Source: an uncultured Bacteroides sp. (GTDB taxonomy: Bacteria > Bacteroidota > Bacteroidia > Bacteroidales > Bacteroidaceae). From it: a stretch of 64,000 nucleotides of DNA. Location: contig CALADS010000078.1 of the NCBI GenBank assembly GCA_937890825.1, positions 62,001 to 126,000 on the forward strand, written 5' to 3'. The notes beneath the pieces are model-generated. The model did not search any database and had not been told where the DNA came from. It saw only the letters and a list, made by a program, of their open reading frames with translations. Both the position numbers and the translations under genes were made by a program. Shown piece after piece: positions 1 through 8,362 of the stretch. How positions within the stretch are numbered: position 1 is the stretch's first letter; every line of letters begins with the position of its first letter.

Positions 1-1
1 C

Positions 2-199
2 GTGGCGAGCGACTTGCTGGCCGGTACAACGGTCTACGAAGCGCATTATACGCCTGCCGATGTGCAACGCTTTGAAGCCTACCTGCAACAGCAGTTGGCC
101 AAGATTGCCATCCCCGGTAAGGATGAATCTTTCTTGCGTACGAAGTTGCTAGAAATGTATGCCAATCCCTTGAAGAATTATTTGAAGGCTACTGTATGA
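2..199 (+). CDS. C-terminal fragment of an unidentified protein (cut by window start)
   Basis: An open frame enters from the left edge and ends with a TGA at 197-199. Only about 65 C-terminal residues are visible. They are mostly helical and charged, with no motif I recognise, so I give no function. The stop codon overlaps the ATG of the following NigD-like lipoprotein gene (ATGA), which suggests that the two are translated as part of one transcript. The true start lies outside the window. Confidence 0.6.
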   Translation: MASDLLAGTTVYEAHYTPADVQRFEAYLQQQLAKIAIPGKDESFLRTKLLEMYANPLKNYLKATV

Positions 200-903
200 G
201 AAGCGGGTATCTGACAGCCTTGTGTGTATGTCTCTGCTTGTTGCTGGCTGCTTGCGGAGGCGATGACTATCACTATCCGTCGGTGCGGATGGAGTTTCTC
301 ACGGCTACGGCCGGTGCCGACGGTGCTCTGCAACTCGTGCTGGCCGATGACGGTGCGGTATGCCCCGTATGGGAAGACCGCTCGCACACCCGGCTGGAGG
401 CGGGCGAAAAGGTACGTATGGTCAGCAACTATGAGACGGTGTTCAATGCCGCAGGAGAGGCAGGCGTACGGCTGTATGCTGTGATGAAGGCCATTGCTCC
501 GCAGCCTAAGCCTGCGGCAGAATTCGAAGAGGGCATCCATACAGCTCCGGCTTCTGTGCAAAGTATCTGGATGGGGTATGATTACTTGAATATCTTGCTT
601 TCGGTGAGTCAGCCGGGCAAGCATCAGCTGCATTTCATCGAGGAAGAGGTGGGTGAACTACAGCCCGACGGCACCCTAGCCGTGAAACTGATGCTGTATC
701 ATGCCGTACAAGAGGAAGCCACGGATTATGAGAAGCGGGCTTACTTGTCGGTTCCTTTGCGGCAATATGTTACGGAAGGGGTGAGACGGGTGAACGTGCA
801 GTTCAGCCTGCACAGCGACCAAGCCTTTGACGAGCCTTACGAGAAACCCGACAGCGAGGCGGGGGGAGTGATGACGTATAATTTTGAATATATACCTAAA
901 TAA
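196..903 (+). CDS. NigD-like lipoprotein
   Basis: This 235-residue protein has a lipoprotein signal peptide: a hydrophobic stretch ends in LLLAAC with the lipidated Cys at residue 20, followed by GGDD. The mature part resembles the NigD-like family of Bacteroidales, an N-terminal small beta domain followed by a C-terminal beta-sandwich. Members are envelope lipoproteins of poorly defined role; the name comes from a bacteriocin-linked locus, but most members, like this one, are not near bacteriocin genes. It overlaps the upstream gene by 4 bases and is followed 14 bases later by a rhodanese lipoprotein, so the three probably form one operon. Family assignment is by overall look of the sequence rather than by a catalytic motif. 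Confidence 0.7.
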   Translation: MRSGYLTALCVCLCLLLAACGGDDYHYPSVRMEFLTATAGADGALQLVLADDGAVCPVWEDRSHTRLEAGEKVRMVSNYETVFNAAGEAGVRLYAVMKAIAPQPKPAAEFEEGIHTAPASVQSIWMGYDYLNILLSVSQPGKHQLHFIEEEVGELQPDGTLAVKLMLYHAVQEEATDYEKRAYLSVPLRQYVTEGVRRVNVQFSLHSDQAFDEPYEKPDSEAGGVMTYNFEYIPK

Positions 904-917
904 AGGATAGAGTAGTT

Positions 918-1310
918 ATGAAACAGATGATATGCTTGCTGACGGCTTTCTTATGCTTTTTTCATAGTGGATGCCGGGAGAAGGATGCAGGTTACACCAC
1001 GATTCCGGTGGAAGAATTTGCAGACTTGATAGCCGACCCTGAGGTGCAGCGGTTGGATGTGCGCACCGTGGCTGAATACAGTAGCGGACATATTGAGGAA
1101 AGCCTGAATGTGAATGTGCTGGATGAGGAGAATTTTGCAGAGATGGCGCAGGCCGCTCTCGATAAAGAACGTACGGTGGCGGTGTATTGCCGCAGCGGCA
1201 AGCGCAGCAAGACTGCCGCTAAAATATTGAGCGAACGCGGATTCAAGGTCTATGAACTGAAGGGCGGATTCAACGCCTGGAAAGAGGCCGGGAAGCCGAT
1301 TCAGAAGTAA
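918..1310 (+). CDS. Rhodanese-like domain lipoprotein
   Basis: This 130-residue protein has a short signal peptide ending in HSGC (Cys19, lipobox-like) and then a single rhodanese domain. Visible landmarks are the LDVRTVAEY strand-turn, which is the usual 'D-R-x-x-x-E' entry motif, and the active-site loop CRSGKRS with the catalytic Cys91. The C-terminal GGFNAWKEAG is typical of single-domain rhodaneses such as GlpE and PspE. Family members carry sulfur as a persulfide on the loop Cys. The lipoprotein signal places this one in the periplasm or at a membrane face. It is the last gene before a strong terminator. The physiological sulfur donor and acceptor cannot be read from the sequence. Confidence 0.88.
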   Translation: MKQMICLLTAFLCFFHSGCREKDAGYTTIPVEEFADLIADPEVQRLDVRTVAEYSSGHIEESLNVNVLDEENFAEMAQAALDKERTVAVYCRSGKRSKTAAKILSERGFKVYELKGGFNAWKEAGKPIQK

Positions 1311-1348
1311 CAGAAAAGGGGGTGCATAAAAACGCACCCCCTTTTCTG
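1311..1348. terminator. Bidirectional intrinsic terminator between the rhodanese gene and argF'
   Basis: A perfect 15-bp inverted repeat (1311-1325 with 1334-1348) encloses an 8-base loop. The stem is G/C-rich at its tip (GGGGGTGC) and has A4/T4 tracts at its base. It sits between two convergent genes and can act on both strands. Confidence 0.92.
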
Positions 1349-1360
1349 TTCTATAAGACT

Positions 1361-2317
1361 TTACTCAAGTCCTTCCAGCAGTCTTTTCAGAACTACCGTA
1401 GCCGATATTTCGCGGTTGGCCGCTTCCGGTATGACGATGCTTTGCGGACTTTCTATCACCTCGTCGGTTACTATCATGTTGCGGCGTACGGGCAGGCAAT
1501 GCATGAAGTAGGCATTGTTGGTTACAGCCATCTGTCGGTCGCTCACAGTCCAGCTACGGTTTTTGCTTAAGATTTCTCCGTAGTGATTACCGGCATAGGC
1601 AGCCCAGTTCTTGGCATAGATGAAGTCGGCCCCTTCGAAGGCCTTCATCTGGTCGTATTCTATGCGGGCATGGCCTACGAATTGCGGGTCCAGTTCATAG
1701 CCTTCGGGATGCGTGATGACAAAGTCGTAATCGGCTGCATTCATCCATTCGGCAAAAGAGTTGGGCACGGCTTGCGGCAGCGGGCGAGGGTGGGGAGCCC
1801 AGGTCAGTACCACTTTGGGGCGTTCAGTCTTTTTGTACTCTTCAATGGTGATGAGGTCGGCAAAACTTTGCAACGGATGACGGGTAGCTGCCTCCATGGA
1901 GAATACCGGCCGGCCGGAGTGCTGGATGAACTGATTCAGGATGACTTCATTATAATCATCCTCCTTGTTTTCGAAGCGGGCAAACGACCGCACACCGATT
2001 ACGTCGCAATAGCATCCCATTACCGGGATAGCTTCCAGCAGGTGTTCAGGCTTGTCACCGTCCATGATGACTCCTCTTTCGGTTTCCAGTTTCCAGGCCC
2101 CCTGATTGATGTCGAGCACGATAACATTCATGCCTAGGTTTAGGGCAGCTTTTTGTGTACTCAGCCGGGTACGTAGGCTGGAGTTGAAGAAAATCATCAT
2201 TAAGGTCTTGTTGCGGCCCAGTTCTACATATTTAAAGCGATCTTTCTTGATTTCGAAAGCTTCTTGGAGTGCAGTTTGCAGGTTTCCTATATCCTGCACG
2301 CAGGTAAATTTCTTCAT
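1361..2317 (-). CDS. argF': N-succinylornithine carbamoyltransferase (ArgF')
   Basis: This 318-residue protein belongs to the ATCase/OTCase superfamily. It carbamoylates an acylated ornithine with carbamoyl phosphate in the acylated arginine pathway of Bacteroidetes. The carbamoyl-phosphate motif FFNSSLRTR is at residues 43-51, and the ornithine-loop motif HCLP is at 273-276. Residue 90 is proline (DGDKPEHL). From what I know of the family, Pro at this position marks the succinylornithine enzyme of B. fragilis, whereas N-acetylornithine enzymes of Xanthomonas carry Glu at the equivalent site. I therefore call the substrate N-succinyl-L-ornithine. The gene stands alone on its strand. argH, a later step of the same pathway, lies about 11 kb away on the other strand. 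Confidence 0.93.
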   Translation of the reverse strand: MKKFTCVQDIGNLQTALQEAFEIKKDRFKYVELGRNKTLMMIFFNSSLRTRLSTQKAALNLGMNVIVLDINQGAWKLETERGVIMDGDKPEHLLEAIPVMGCYCDVIGVRSFARFENKEDDYNEVILNQFIQHSGRPVFSMEAATRHPLQSFADLITIEEYKKTERPKVVLTWAPHPRPLPQAVPNSFAEWMNAADYDFVITHPEGYELDPQFVGHARIEYDQMKAFEGADFIYAKNWAAYAGNHYGEILSKNRSWTVSDRQMAVTNNAYFMHCLPVRRNMIVTDEVIESPQSIVIPEAANREISATVVLKRLLEGLE

Positions 2318-2513
2318 ATTGGTTCTGTTTTATGAATAACTAGTTATTGATTGCTTAATTGTTCTTGTCTTTCAATCGTTTATTTGTAAGTGATAATATA
2401 AATTTTTGACAGTATGTGGCATATGTTTTTCAGTTTTTAGGGTGCTGCCATTGTCTTGGCCTTACTCCGATAAGCTTCCTTGGTTGTCTGCAATGTGTGT
2501 GATGTGGTCTGCC

Positions 2514-2753
2514 TTATTCGGCAGACCTGTTGTTCTCAAATTCGCGTACCACTTCTCTGGCCGCTTCGAAGTTGCTTTCATTGACGAGCACTTTTACTTC
2601 CACAGCTGTTGCTGGCAGCACTACATTGACCACCATTCCATCTTTTAGAACCGATTCTACTGCAGCATTGTCCAGCAGACTTTTCACCATTTCTGCTTCC
2701 CATAAGGAACCCTTGAATACTTCAATCAGTTTGCTTTTGTCTTCCGCTTTCAT
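2514..2753 (-). CDS. DUF2007 domain protein
   Basis: This 79-residue protein matches the short DUF2007 ('putative signal-transducing') family. It starts with a beta strand (LIEVFKGS), followed by the typical helix 'WEAEMVKSLLDNAAVES', a second beta segment, and a C-terminal helix (NFEAAREVVREFEN). It has no signal peptide or catalytic motif. The fold is a small ferredoxin-like alpha/beta domain that in other proteins acts as a regulatory module; no function can be assigned. It is preceded by murI on its far side, with 83 bases between them, so co-transcription with murI is possible. Confidence 0.8.
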   Translation of the reverse strand: MKAEDKSKLIEVFKGSLWEAEMVKSLLDNAAVESVLKDGMVVNVVLPATAVEVKVLVNESNFEAAREVVREFENNRSAE

Positions 2754-2836
2754 AAGTGTACGAATTTAAAAGGTTATGGATTACAAATATAACAATATCT
2801 CTGTAACAAAGGTTTTATTTGTAATAAAAAGTAAGA

Positions 2837-3679
2837 TTACTCCAGAAAGATTCGTTTCACTTCTACATGGTCGTTCAAGAAAGTGGAAGCAGACTCAGAG
2901 AATTTGTCTTCGGCTTCTGTGGTGTAGTATCGGCATACTCCGCCTTGCGTACATCGGGCATTCATCTCGGTGTGCCGTGCCAGATAGTCTTTCAGGCTTT
3001 CGGCCACCAGCTCTCCTTGGGTGATGACCTTAATCTGTGGCGGCATGAATTTTTTAATTTTCGGCAGCAGAAGCGGGTAGTGGGTGCAGCCCAGAATTAC
3101 GCTATCAATCAAGGGATCTTTCTGAAGTAGTTCGTCGATGTATTTTTGTACAAAATAGTCGGCTCCATCATTTAGGGCCTCATTGTTTTCTACCAGTGGC
3201 ACCCACAATGGGCAGGCAGTTCCTGTCACTTGAATGTCTGGATACAGTTTGTGAATTTCCATTGGGTAGGATTCCGAATGTATGGTTCCTGCTGTAGCCA
3301 ATATGCCCACGTGTCTGTTTTGAGTGATATTGCCGATACATTCCACGGTGGGCCTGATTACTCCCAATACGCGTCGGTCGGGGTCGATGTGTGGCAGATT
3401 ATTCATCTGTATGCTGCGCAACGCTTTGGCCGAGGCGGTGTTGCATGCTAAAATCACCAAATGACAACCCATTTCAAAGAGTTTGCTTACCGCTTGTAGC
3501 GTAAATTCATAGACTACTTCGAACGAACGGGTACCGTATGGATTTCGGGCATTGTCGCCCAGATAAATGAAGTCGTATGCAGGAAGGGTCTCTCTTATTT
3601 TTTCTAGAATGGTCAATCCGCCGTAACCGGAGTCGAATACTCCGATAGGGCCAGGAATAGAAGGTAGGCTTGCTCTCAT
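2837..3679 (-). CDS. murI: Glutamate racemase
   Basis: This 280-residue cytosolic enzyme interconverts L- and D-glutamate for peptidoglycan synthesis. The sequence shows all the landmarks of cofactor-independent racemases: the N-terminal GVFDSGYGGLT with Asp16, the first catalytic cysteine Cys79 in LACNTASA, and the second catalytic cysteine Cys198 in LGCTHYPLL followed by His200. Length is normal for the family. The gene is separated from the upstream ompH gene by a terminator hairpin (3731-3779), so it probably uses its own promoter. I saw no strong TAnnTTTG box in the remaining short gap. Confidence 0.95.
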   Translation of the reverse strand: MRASLPSIPGPIGVFDSGYGGLTILEKIRETLPAYDFIYLGDNARNPYGTRSFEVVYEFTLQAVSKLFEMGCHLVILACNTASAKALRSIQMNNLPHIDPDRRVLGVIRPTVECIGNITQNRHVGILATAGTIHSESYPMEIHKLYPDIQVTGTACPLWVPLVENNEALNDGADYFVQKYIDELLQKDPLIDSVILGCTHYPLLLPKIKKFMPPQIKVITQGELVAESLKDYLARHTEMNARCTQGGVCRYYTTEAEDKFSESASTFLNDHVEVKRIFLE

Positions 3680-3730
3680 AGGGATGATGTCTATAGAAAT
3701 GTTTACGTATGCCGTTTGTAGGGAAAAGAT

Positions 3731-3779
3731 AAAGCGGATTGGCGGTTCCTTTGTGGAATAAGCCCGCCTAATCCGCTTT
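3731..3779 (-). terminator. Terminator after the bamA-ompH-ompH cluster
   Basis: The arm at 3731-3745 pairs with 3764-3779 over about 15 bp with one bulged base. Read on the minus strand, the stem is followed by a T-rich stretch (TTTATCTTTT). It lies just downstream of the first ompH gene's stop and upstream of murI. Confidence 0.8.
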
Positions 3780-3808
3780 CTATGCGTTTTTTAAGAATAC
3801 TCTTTCTC

Positions 3809-4315
3809 TTATTTAATGCCCAGCTGTGCTTTTACTTTAGCCGTTACATCTACGCTTTGTGTACCTACAAAAGGAATCGGAGTACGGGCTAAGTCGAAGA
3901 TATATGTGAAACCCTCAGCCTTACCTACTGCCTGGATGGCATTTTCCAGCTTCTGGTAGATAGGAGCCATAGCATCGTTCTGAGCCTTTTGCATAGACTG
4001 AGCAGCTTCCTGCTGGAATTGTTGCTGGCGTTGAGCCATGTCTTGCAATTCTTTCTGACGGCGTTCAGCAATGTTCTTCGGAAGTGAGTCTGCTTGTTGC
4101 AGGAATTCCTGATACTTTTTGTTGAATTCTGCTTCACCTGTTTCCATCTCTTTCTGGTATTGTTTTGCCAAAGCATCCATATCGGCTTGTGCTTTTGTAA
4201 ATTCCGGCATAACAGTGATGACTTCTTGAGAGTTCATGTGAGCAAATTTTGCTTGTGCCATAGCTCCCAGCGGGAGAATAAACATTGCTACGGCAGCGAC
4301 GATTTTCTTTAGCAT
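3809..4315 (-). CDS. OmpH/Skp family periplasmic chaperone (distal copy)
   Basis: This 168-residue protein has a cleavable signal peptide ending in GAMAQA. It then has the Skp pattern: a short N-terminal strand (FAHMNSQEVITVMPEF), a long charged Q/E/K-rich coiled-coil helical hairpin, and a C-terminal strand near DLARTPIPFVG. Skp-type trimers hold unfolded outer-membrane proteins in the periplasm and hand them to BamA. It lies directly downstream of a second OmpH paralogue and of bamA, which supports that role. The two OmpH copies differ strongly in sequence, so this is an old duplication rather than a recent repeat. Confidence 0.88.
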   Translation of the reverse strand: MLKKIVAAVAMFILPLGAMAQAKFAHMNSQEVITVMPEFTKAQADMDALAKQYQKEMETGEAEFNKKYQEFLQQADSLPKNIAERRQKELQDMAQRQQQFQQEAAQSMQKAQNDAMAPIYQKLENAIQAVGKAEGFTYIFDLARTPIPFVGTQSVDVTAKVKAQLGIK

Positions 4316-4390
4316 AATGTTAGTTTTTTATTTTAATGATTAATCTTCTTGTTAATTTCTGATTTTGATTGACTCCGCAAATATATGCAA

Positions 4391-4906
4391 TTAATTTGAA
4401 TATCCTAATTTAGTCAGTACATCATTGCTGATGTCGATGCTTGGTGAGGCAAAAATCAAGCTGGTGGCCGATGCTCTGTCTACCACGGCTGCATAGCCTC
4501 TTTGGGTGGCAATGGCTTTTACCGCTTCGTACACCTGGTCTTCAATGGGTTTAATCAGTTCCTGCTGTTTTTTGGCTATTTCGCCTTCCGGACCGAAGTA
4601 CTTCCTACGGAGTTCGGCTGCCGATTTTTCCTTGGCCACAATGGCGTCTTCCTTTTGTTTTTTCTGTGCATCAGACCAAGCTCTTGACGACTTCTGGTAA
4701 TCTTGATACAAAGCTTTGGCTTCACCGGAGAGTTTTTCTACTTCAGCTTGCCATTGTTTTGAAGATTGAGCCAATTGATCGTTGGCACGTTTATACGCAG
4801 GAATATTTTCCATGATATATTCCATATCTATCAGTGCAAATTTCTGTGCCTGTGCTGATAGGCACATGGTCAGGAATGTCATAATGACCCATAAACTCTT
4901 CTTCAT
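4391..4906 (-). CDS. OmpH/Skp family periplasmic chaperone (proximal copy)
   Basis: This 171-residue protein has a signal peptide ending in LSAQAQ. A Skp-like body follows: an N-terminal strand (FALIDMEYIMENIPAY), a long coiled-coil hairpin rich in K, E, A and Q, and a C-terminal small domain. It is predicted to escort outer-membrane protein precursors across the periplasm. Its start is 35 bases after the bamA stop, and a second ompH follows 75 bases on. The three genes are therefore likely one transcription unit ending at the hairpin at 3731-3779. Confidence 0.88.
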   Translation of the reverse strand: MKKSLWVIMTFLTMCLSAQAQKFALIDMEYIMENIPAYKRANDQLAQSSKQWQAEVEKLSGEAKALYQDYQKSSRAWSDAQKKQKEDAIVAKEKSAAELRRKYFGPEGEIAKKQQELIKPIEDQVYEAVKAIATQRGYAAVVDRASATSLIFASPSIDISNDVLTKLGYSN

Positions 4907-4941
4907 AACTTTTACATTTTAGATATTCTACTTTCAGTCGT

Positions 4942-7581
4942 TTAGAACTCTTGTCCCAAGATGAAGTGGAACTGGCTTCCTCCATACTGCTTGGTGCCCA
5001 ATACTTTGTCGAAACCGTATGCCCAGTCGATACCCATCATACCAATCATAGGCAGGAAGATACGTACACCCACACCGGCCGAGCGTTTCAGGTCGAACGG
5101 GTTGAATTTATTCACTTCGTGCCAAGCATTACCAGCTTCCACAAATCCCAGTGCATAGATGCTGGTACTGGTTTCCAGCATCAGCGGGTAGCGCAATTCC
5201 AATCCCAGACGAGTGTAGGCATAGCCTTCGTAGCCATAGGGAGTCAAAGCACTATTTTCGTATCCGCGCAGGGCTACGCTTTCTGTGGCATAGCTGGAGT
5301 ATCCGGTCATACCGTCACCACCTACATCAAAGGTTTCGAACGGTGATTTCTTATGTTTGTTGTAGTGGCCCAACAACCCGAATTCTACACGGCCCATTAC
5401 TACCGGAGTACGCTTCACTGTCATCGGGTCCAGCAACGGGATGTACACTTTGGATTTGAATTTCCACTTGTGGTATTCCACCCACTTGTGCATCTTGTTC
5501 ATATCATCCTGGTTGCTGGTGCTGTACTTGCTGTAATCTTTGCCATCGAACAAAGAATACGGTGGAGTGAGCTGTGCCGACAGTGAAAATTCCGAACCCT
5601 GACGTGGATAAATCGGGTTATCAATAGAGCTGCGCGACAGGGTAAGGTTGATGCTCAAGTTGTTACATTTACCATTGGTAACCGGGAAATATTGCCAGTC
5701 GCGTAAGATATAGCGTTGGTACGACAGTTCGGCAGTTACCTGGAAGTAGTCGTCCGGCCATTTCAGACGCTTACCGAACATCACGGCCAATCCCCACATC
5801 TGGATAGACTTGTCCGGGTCGTAATAGTTCTCGTAGCTGTTATAGTTGCCATAGTTATACATTCCGTAGCCATACATACCGCTGTAATAGCTGTTATAGT
5901 AGCTGTTCATGTAGGCAGAGTTATAGTATTGGCTACTGATATCGGTCTGACGAGAGTAGAAACCGGATATAGAGAAGGCATTCGGACGCTTGCCGCCAAA
6001 CCACGGGTCGTAGAATGAGATGCTGTACGACTGGTAATATTTGGCATTGGTCTGTCCGCTGATGGTCAGTGTCTGTCCGTCGCCCTGTGGCAAGATACCG
6101 CGGTAGTTCTCGCCAGGATGCAGCAGATTGGCCACAGAGAAGTTGGTGAACTTCAAGCTCAGTTTTCCGATAACACCTGTCTGCCCCCAGCCGGCAGAGA
6201 ATTCCACCTGGTCGTTGGCTTTGGAAATCAAGTTATAACCGATATCTACCGTACCATCTTCCGGTCTTGGTTTGATGTCGGGTGTAATTTGTTCCGGGTC
6301 GAAGTGGCCCATCTGCTGAATTTCACGCATAGAGCGCATCAAGTCTTCGCGGCTGAACAACTGTCCTGGGCGGGTGCGGAGTTCGCGGCGTACCACGTTC
6401 TCGTACAAGCGGTCGTTACCATTGATGCTGATTTTGTTGATGGTAGCCTGACGTCCTTCGTAGATACGCATTTCCAGGTCGATGGAGTCGCCTACGATGT
6501 TCACTTCCACGGGGTCTAGGCTATAGAACAGGTAACCGTTGTTATAGTACAAGTTACCGATAGCATCTTCGTCGGTTTGTGTACGCTCTTCCAGCAGTTT
6601 CTGATTGTACACATCTCCTTTTTTCATGCGCAGCAGGTAGTTCAACTGTTCCGATGGATATAAGGTGTTACCTACCCACGATACATTGCGCAGATAATAT
6701 TTTTGTCCTTCTTCAATTTCCAGGTATACGTCTACCGTGCGGTCGTCGTAGGGCGTGACGCTGTCTTTTACAATCATGGCATCACGGTATCCCAATTCGT
6801 TATATTTGTCAATAATCAACTGTTTGTCGGCCTCATAATTCTCTTCTACGAACTTCTTGGTGCGGAACAAGTTGACCAGTTTGCCCTTTTCATTCGTCTT
6901 CTTCATCACCTTCTTCAGCTTTTTAGTCTTGATGGCATGGTTTCCGGTGATGGTAATTTGATGTACTTTTACTTTCTCCTTCTTGTCGATACTGATATCT
7001 ACCAATACCTCGTTCTCCTTTTCGGGGTTATCTTTCTGGCTGATGATGACTTCTGCATTCTTGAATCCCTTATCGTCGAAATAGCGTTTGATGAGTGTTT
7101 TGGCGCGGTCTATGGCATTCGGGGTAATCTGATTACCCTTCAGCAGAGCCACGCGGGCTTCCAAATCTTCCCGTTCAGACTTCTTTACACCGTGGTAGCG
7201 GATATCCGATACGCGCGGCCGCATGGTCAGGTAGATAGTCAGCCAAATTTTATCTCCTTCTATCTTATCGGCTGTAATTTTTACATCAGAGAACAAGCCA
7301 TGACGCCAGTACCGTTTACAAGCCTGGGTAATTTCATCACCCGGTACACTGATTACCTGTTTCTTGGTCAGTCCGGAGAGGCCAATGATGACATAGTCTT
7401 CATAATTCTTGGCACCTACAACTTTGATGTCTGCTATTTCATACTTTTTCGGTTGTCCGGAGTATAGGATAACAGGTTTGTCTGTTTCATTTCCGGCATT
7501 CGCCTCTTGTGCGGCTGCATGCTGGGTATAGCCAAAGATGCAGATGCATGTGATGAGTATGGAGAATATACGATAGTACAT
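4942..7581 (-). CDS. bamA: Outer membrane protein assembly factor BamA
   Basis: This 879-residue protein has a signal peptide (ending HAAAQ), a set of POTRA-type repeats over roughly residues 45-460, and a C-terminal 16-stranded barrel ending in the terminal aromatic residue of FHFILGQEF. It is the core insertase for outer-membrane beta-barrel proteins. POTRA hallmarks such as VVRRELRTRPGQLFSREDL near residue 390 and the barrel motif VGVRIFLPMIG near the end are visible. The barrel region contains an unusual Tyr/Asn/Gly/Ser-rich stretch at about residues 546-588, probably a surface loop or lid. It is longer than the roughly 810-residue E. coli protein, partly because of this insert. Neighbours are uppS upstream and two ompH genes downstream. 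Confidence 0.95.
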   Translation of the reverse strand: MYYRIFSILITCICIFGYTQHAAAQEANAGNETDKPVILYSGQPKKYEIADIKVVGAKNYEDYVIIGLSGLTKKQVISVPGDEITQACKRYWRHGLFSDVKITADKIEGDKIWLTIYLTMRPRVSDIRYHGVKKSEREDLEARVALLKGNQITPNAIDRAKTLIKRYFDDKGFKNAEVIISQKDNPEKENEVLVDISIDKKEKVKVHQITITGNHAIKTKKLKKVMKKTNEKGKLVNLFRTKKFVEENYEADKQLIIDKYNELGYRDAMIVKDSVTPYDDRTVDVYLEIEEGQKYYLRNVSWVGNTLYPSEQLNYLLRMKKGDVYNQKLLEERTQTDEDAIGNLYYNNGYLFYSLDPVEVNIVGDSIDLEMRIYEGRQATINKISINGNDRLYENVVRRELRTRPGQLFSREDLMRSMREIQQMGHFDPEQITPDIKPRPEDGTVDIGYNLISKANDQVEFSAGWGQTGVIGKLSLKFTNFSVANLLHPGENYRGILPQGDGQTLTISGQTNAKYYQSYSISFYDPWFGGKRPNAFSISGFYSRQTDISSQYYNSAYMNSYYNSYYSGMYGYGMYNYGNYNSYENYYDPDKSIQMWGLAVMFGKRLKWPDDYFQVTAELSYQRYILRDWQYFPVTNGKCNNLSINLTLSRSSIDNPIYPRQGSEFSLSAQLTPPYSLFDGKDYSKYSTSNQDDMNKMHKWVEYHKWKFKSKVYIPLLDPMTVKRTPVVMGRVEFGLLGHYNKHKKSPFETFDVGGDGMTGYSSYATESVALRGYENSALTPYGYEGYAYTRLGLELRYPLMLETSTSIYALGFVEAGNAWHEVNKFNPFDLKRSAGVGVRIFLPMIGMMGIDWAYGFDKVLGTKQYGGSQFHFILGQEF

Positions 7582-7611
7582 GAATATGATGGTTATTAGG
7601 TTTTTTGAATT

Positions 7612-8346
7612 TTAACGGATTTGTTCGCTAGTTTTGCCGAATCTGCGTTCTCTTTTCTGATAGTCGCAGAGAGCTTGTTTGAATTCTTCTGCCCGGAAGT
7701 CTGGCCAGAATGTATCACAAAAGTAAAGTTCGGAGTATGCGCATTGCCATAGCAGGTAATTGCTCAGTCTGAGTTCCCCTCCGGTTCGTATCAGTAAATC
7801 CGGATCGGGCATAAATGACGTGGTTAGATGGCGGTTCACAGTTTCGTCGTCTATTTGTTCGGGTTGCAGTTTCCCTTCTTTTACCAGTTCGGCCACCTGC
7901 TTCATAGCTTCTGTTATTTCCCATCGGGCCGAATAGCTGAGTGCCAGCACCAGGCACATACCCGTATTGGCAGCGGTATGTTCTATACAGAGGTTGAGCC
8001 GTTCCTGTACATTATCCGGAAGTTTCTTCACGTCGCCGATGACCTGAAAGCGTACATTATTCTTCATGAATGTCTCTTCCTTGATGCTTTCAAAAAGCAG
8101 CGACATCAAGGCGGCTATTTCTGCCGAAGGGCGATTCCAGTTTTCGGTAGAGAAGGTGTATAGCGTCAGAAACTTGATTCCTAATCGTGCAGCTTCTTCT
8201 GTAATGATATGTACAGTTTCTGCACCGGCTTGATGTCCAAAGCAGCGTTCCAGTCCGCGTTGTTTAGCCCAACGTCCGTTGCCGTCCATGATGATAGCTA
8301 CGTGTTGGGGAATCCGGTTCATATCGATTTGCTCAGTGTGTTGCAT
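7612..8346 (-). CDS. uppS: Isoprenyl transferase (undecaprenyl diphosphate synthase)
   Basis: This 244-residue cis-prenyltransferase builds undecaprenyl diphosphate, the lipid carrier for peptidoglycan and surface polysaccharides. The catalytic N-terminal motif HVAIIMDGNGRWAKQRG, with the metal-binding Asp, is at about residues 15-31. The C-terminal conserved motif RTGGELRLSNYLLWQ followed by SELYF is also present. The gene is 16 bases downstream of the DUF6242 lipoprotein gene and 30 bases upstream of bamA, so it sits inside an envelope-biogenesis operon. An alternative start at Met9 is possible. Confidence 0.95.
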   Translation of the reverse strand: MQHTEQIDMNRIPQHVAIIMDGNGRWAKQRGLERCFGHQAGAETVHIITEEAARLGIKFLTLYTFSTENWNRPSAEIAALMSLLFESIKEETFMKNNVRFQVIGDVKKLPDNVQERLNLCIEHTAANTGMCLVLALSYSARWEITEAMKQVAELVKEGKLQPEQIDDETVNRHLTTSFMPDPDLLIRTGGELRLSNYLLWQCAYSELYFCDTFWPDFRAEEFKQALCDYQKRERRFGKTSEQIR

Positions 8347-8362
8347 TTCTATATTCTTAGAA

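Noticed and set aside
1583..2137. 184-codon plus-strand open frame opposite argF'
   Set aside because: Shadow of argF', which has its substrate and carbamoyl-phosphate motifs intact.
6703..7467. 254-codon plus-strand open frame opposite bamA
   Set aside because: It is the antisense shadow of a clear bamA gene, has no family pattern and no promoter or start region of its own.
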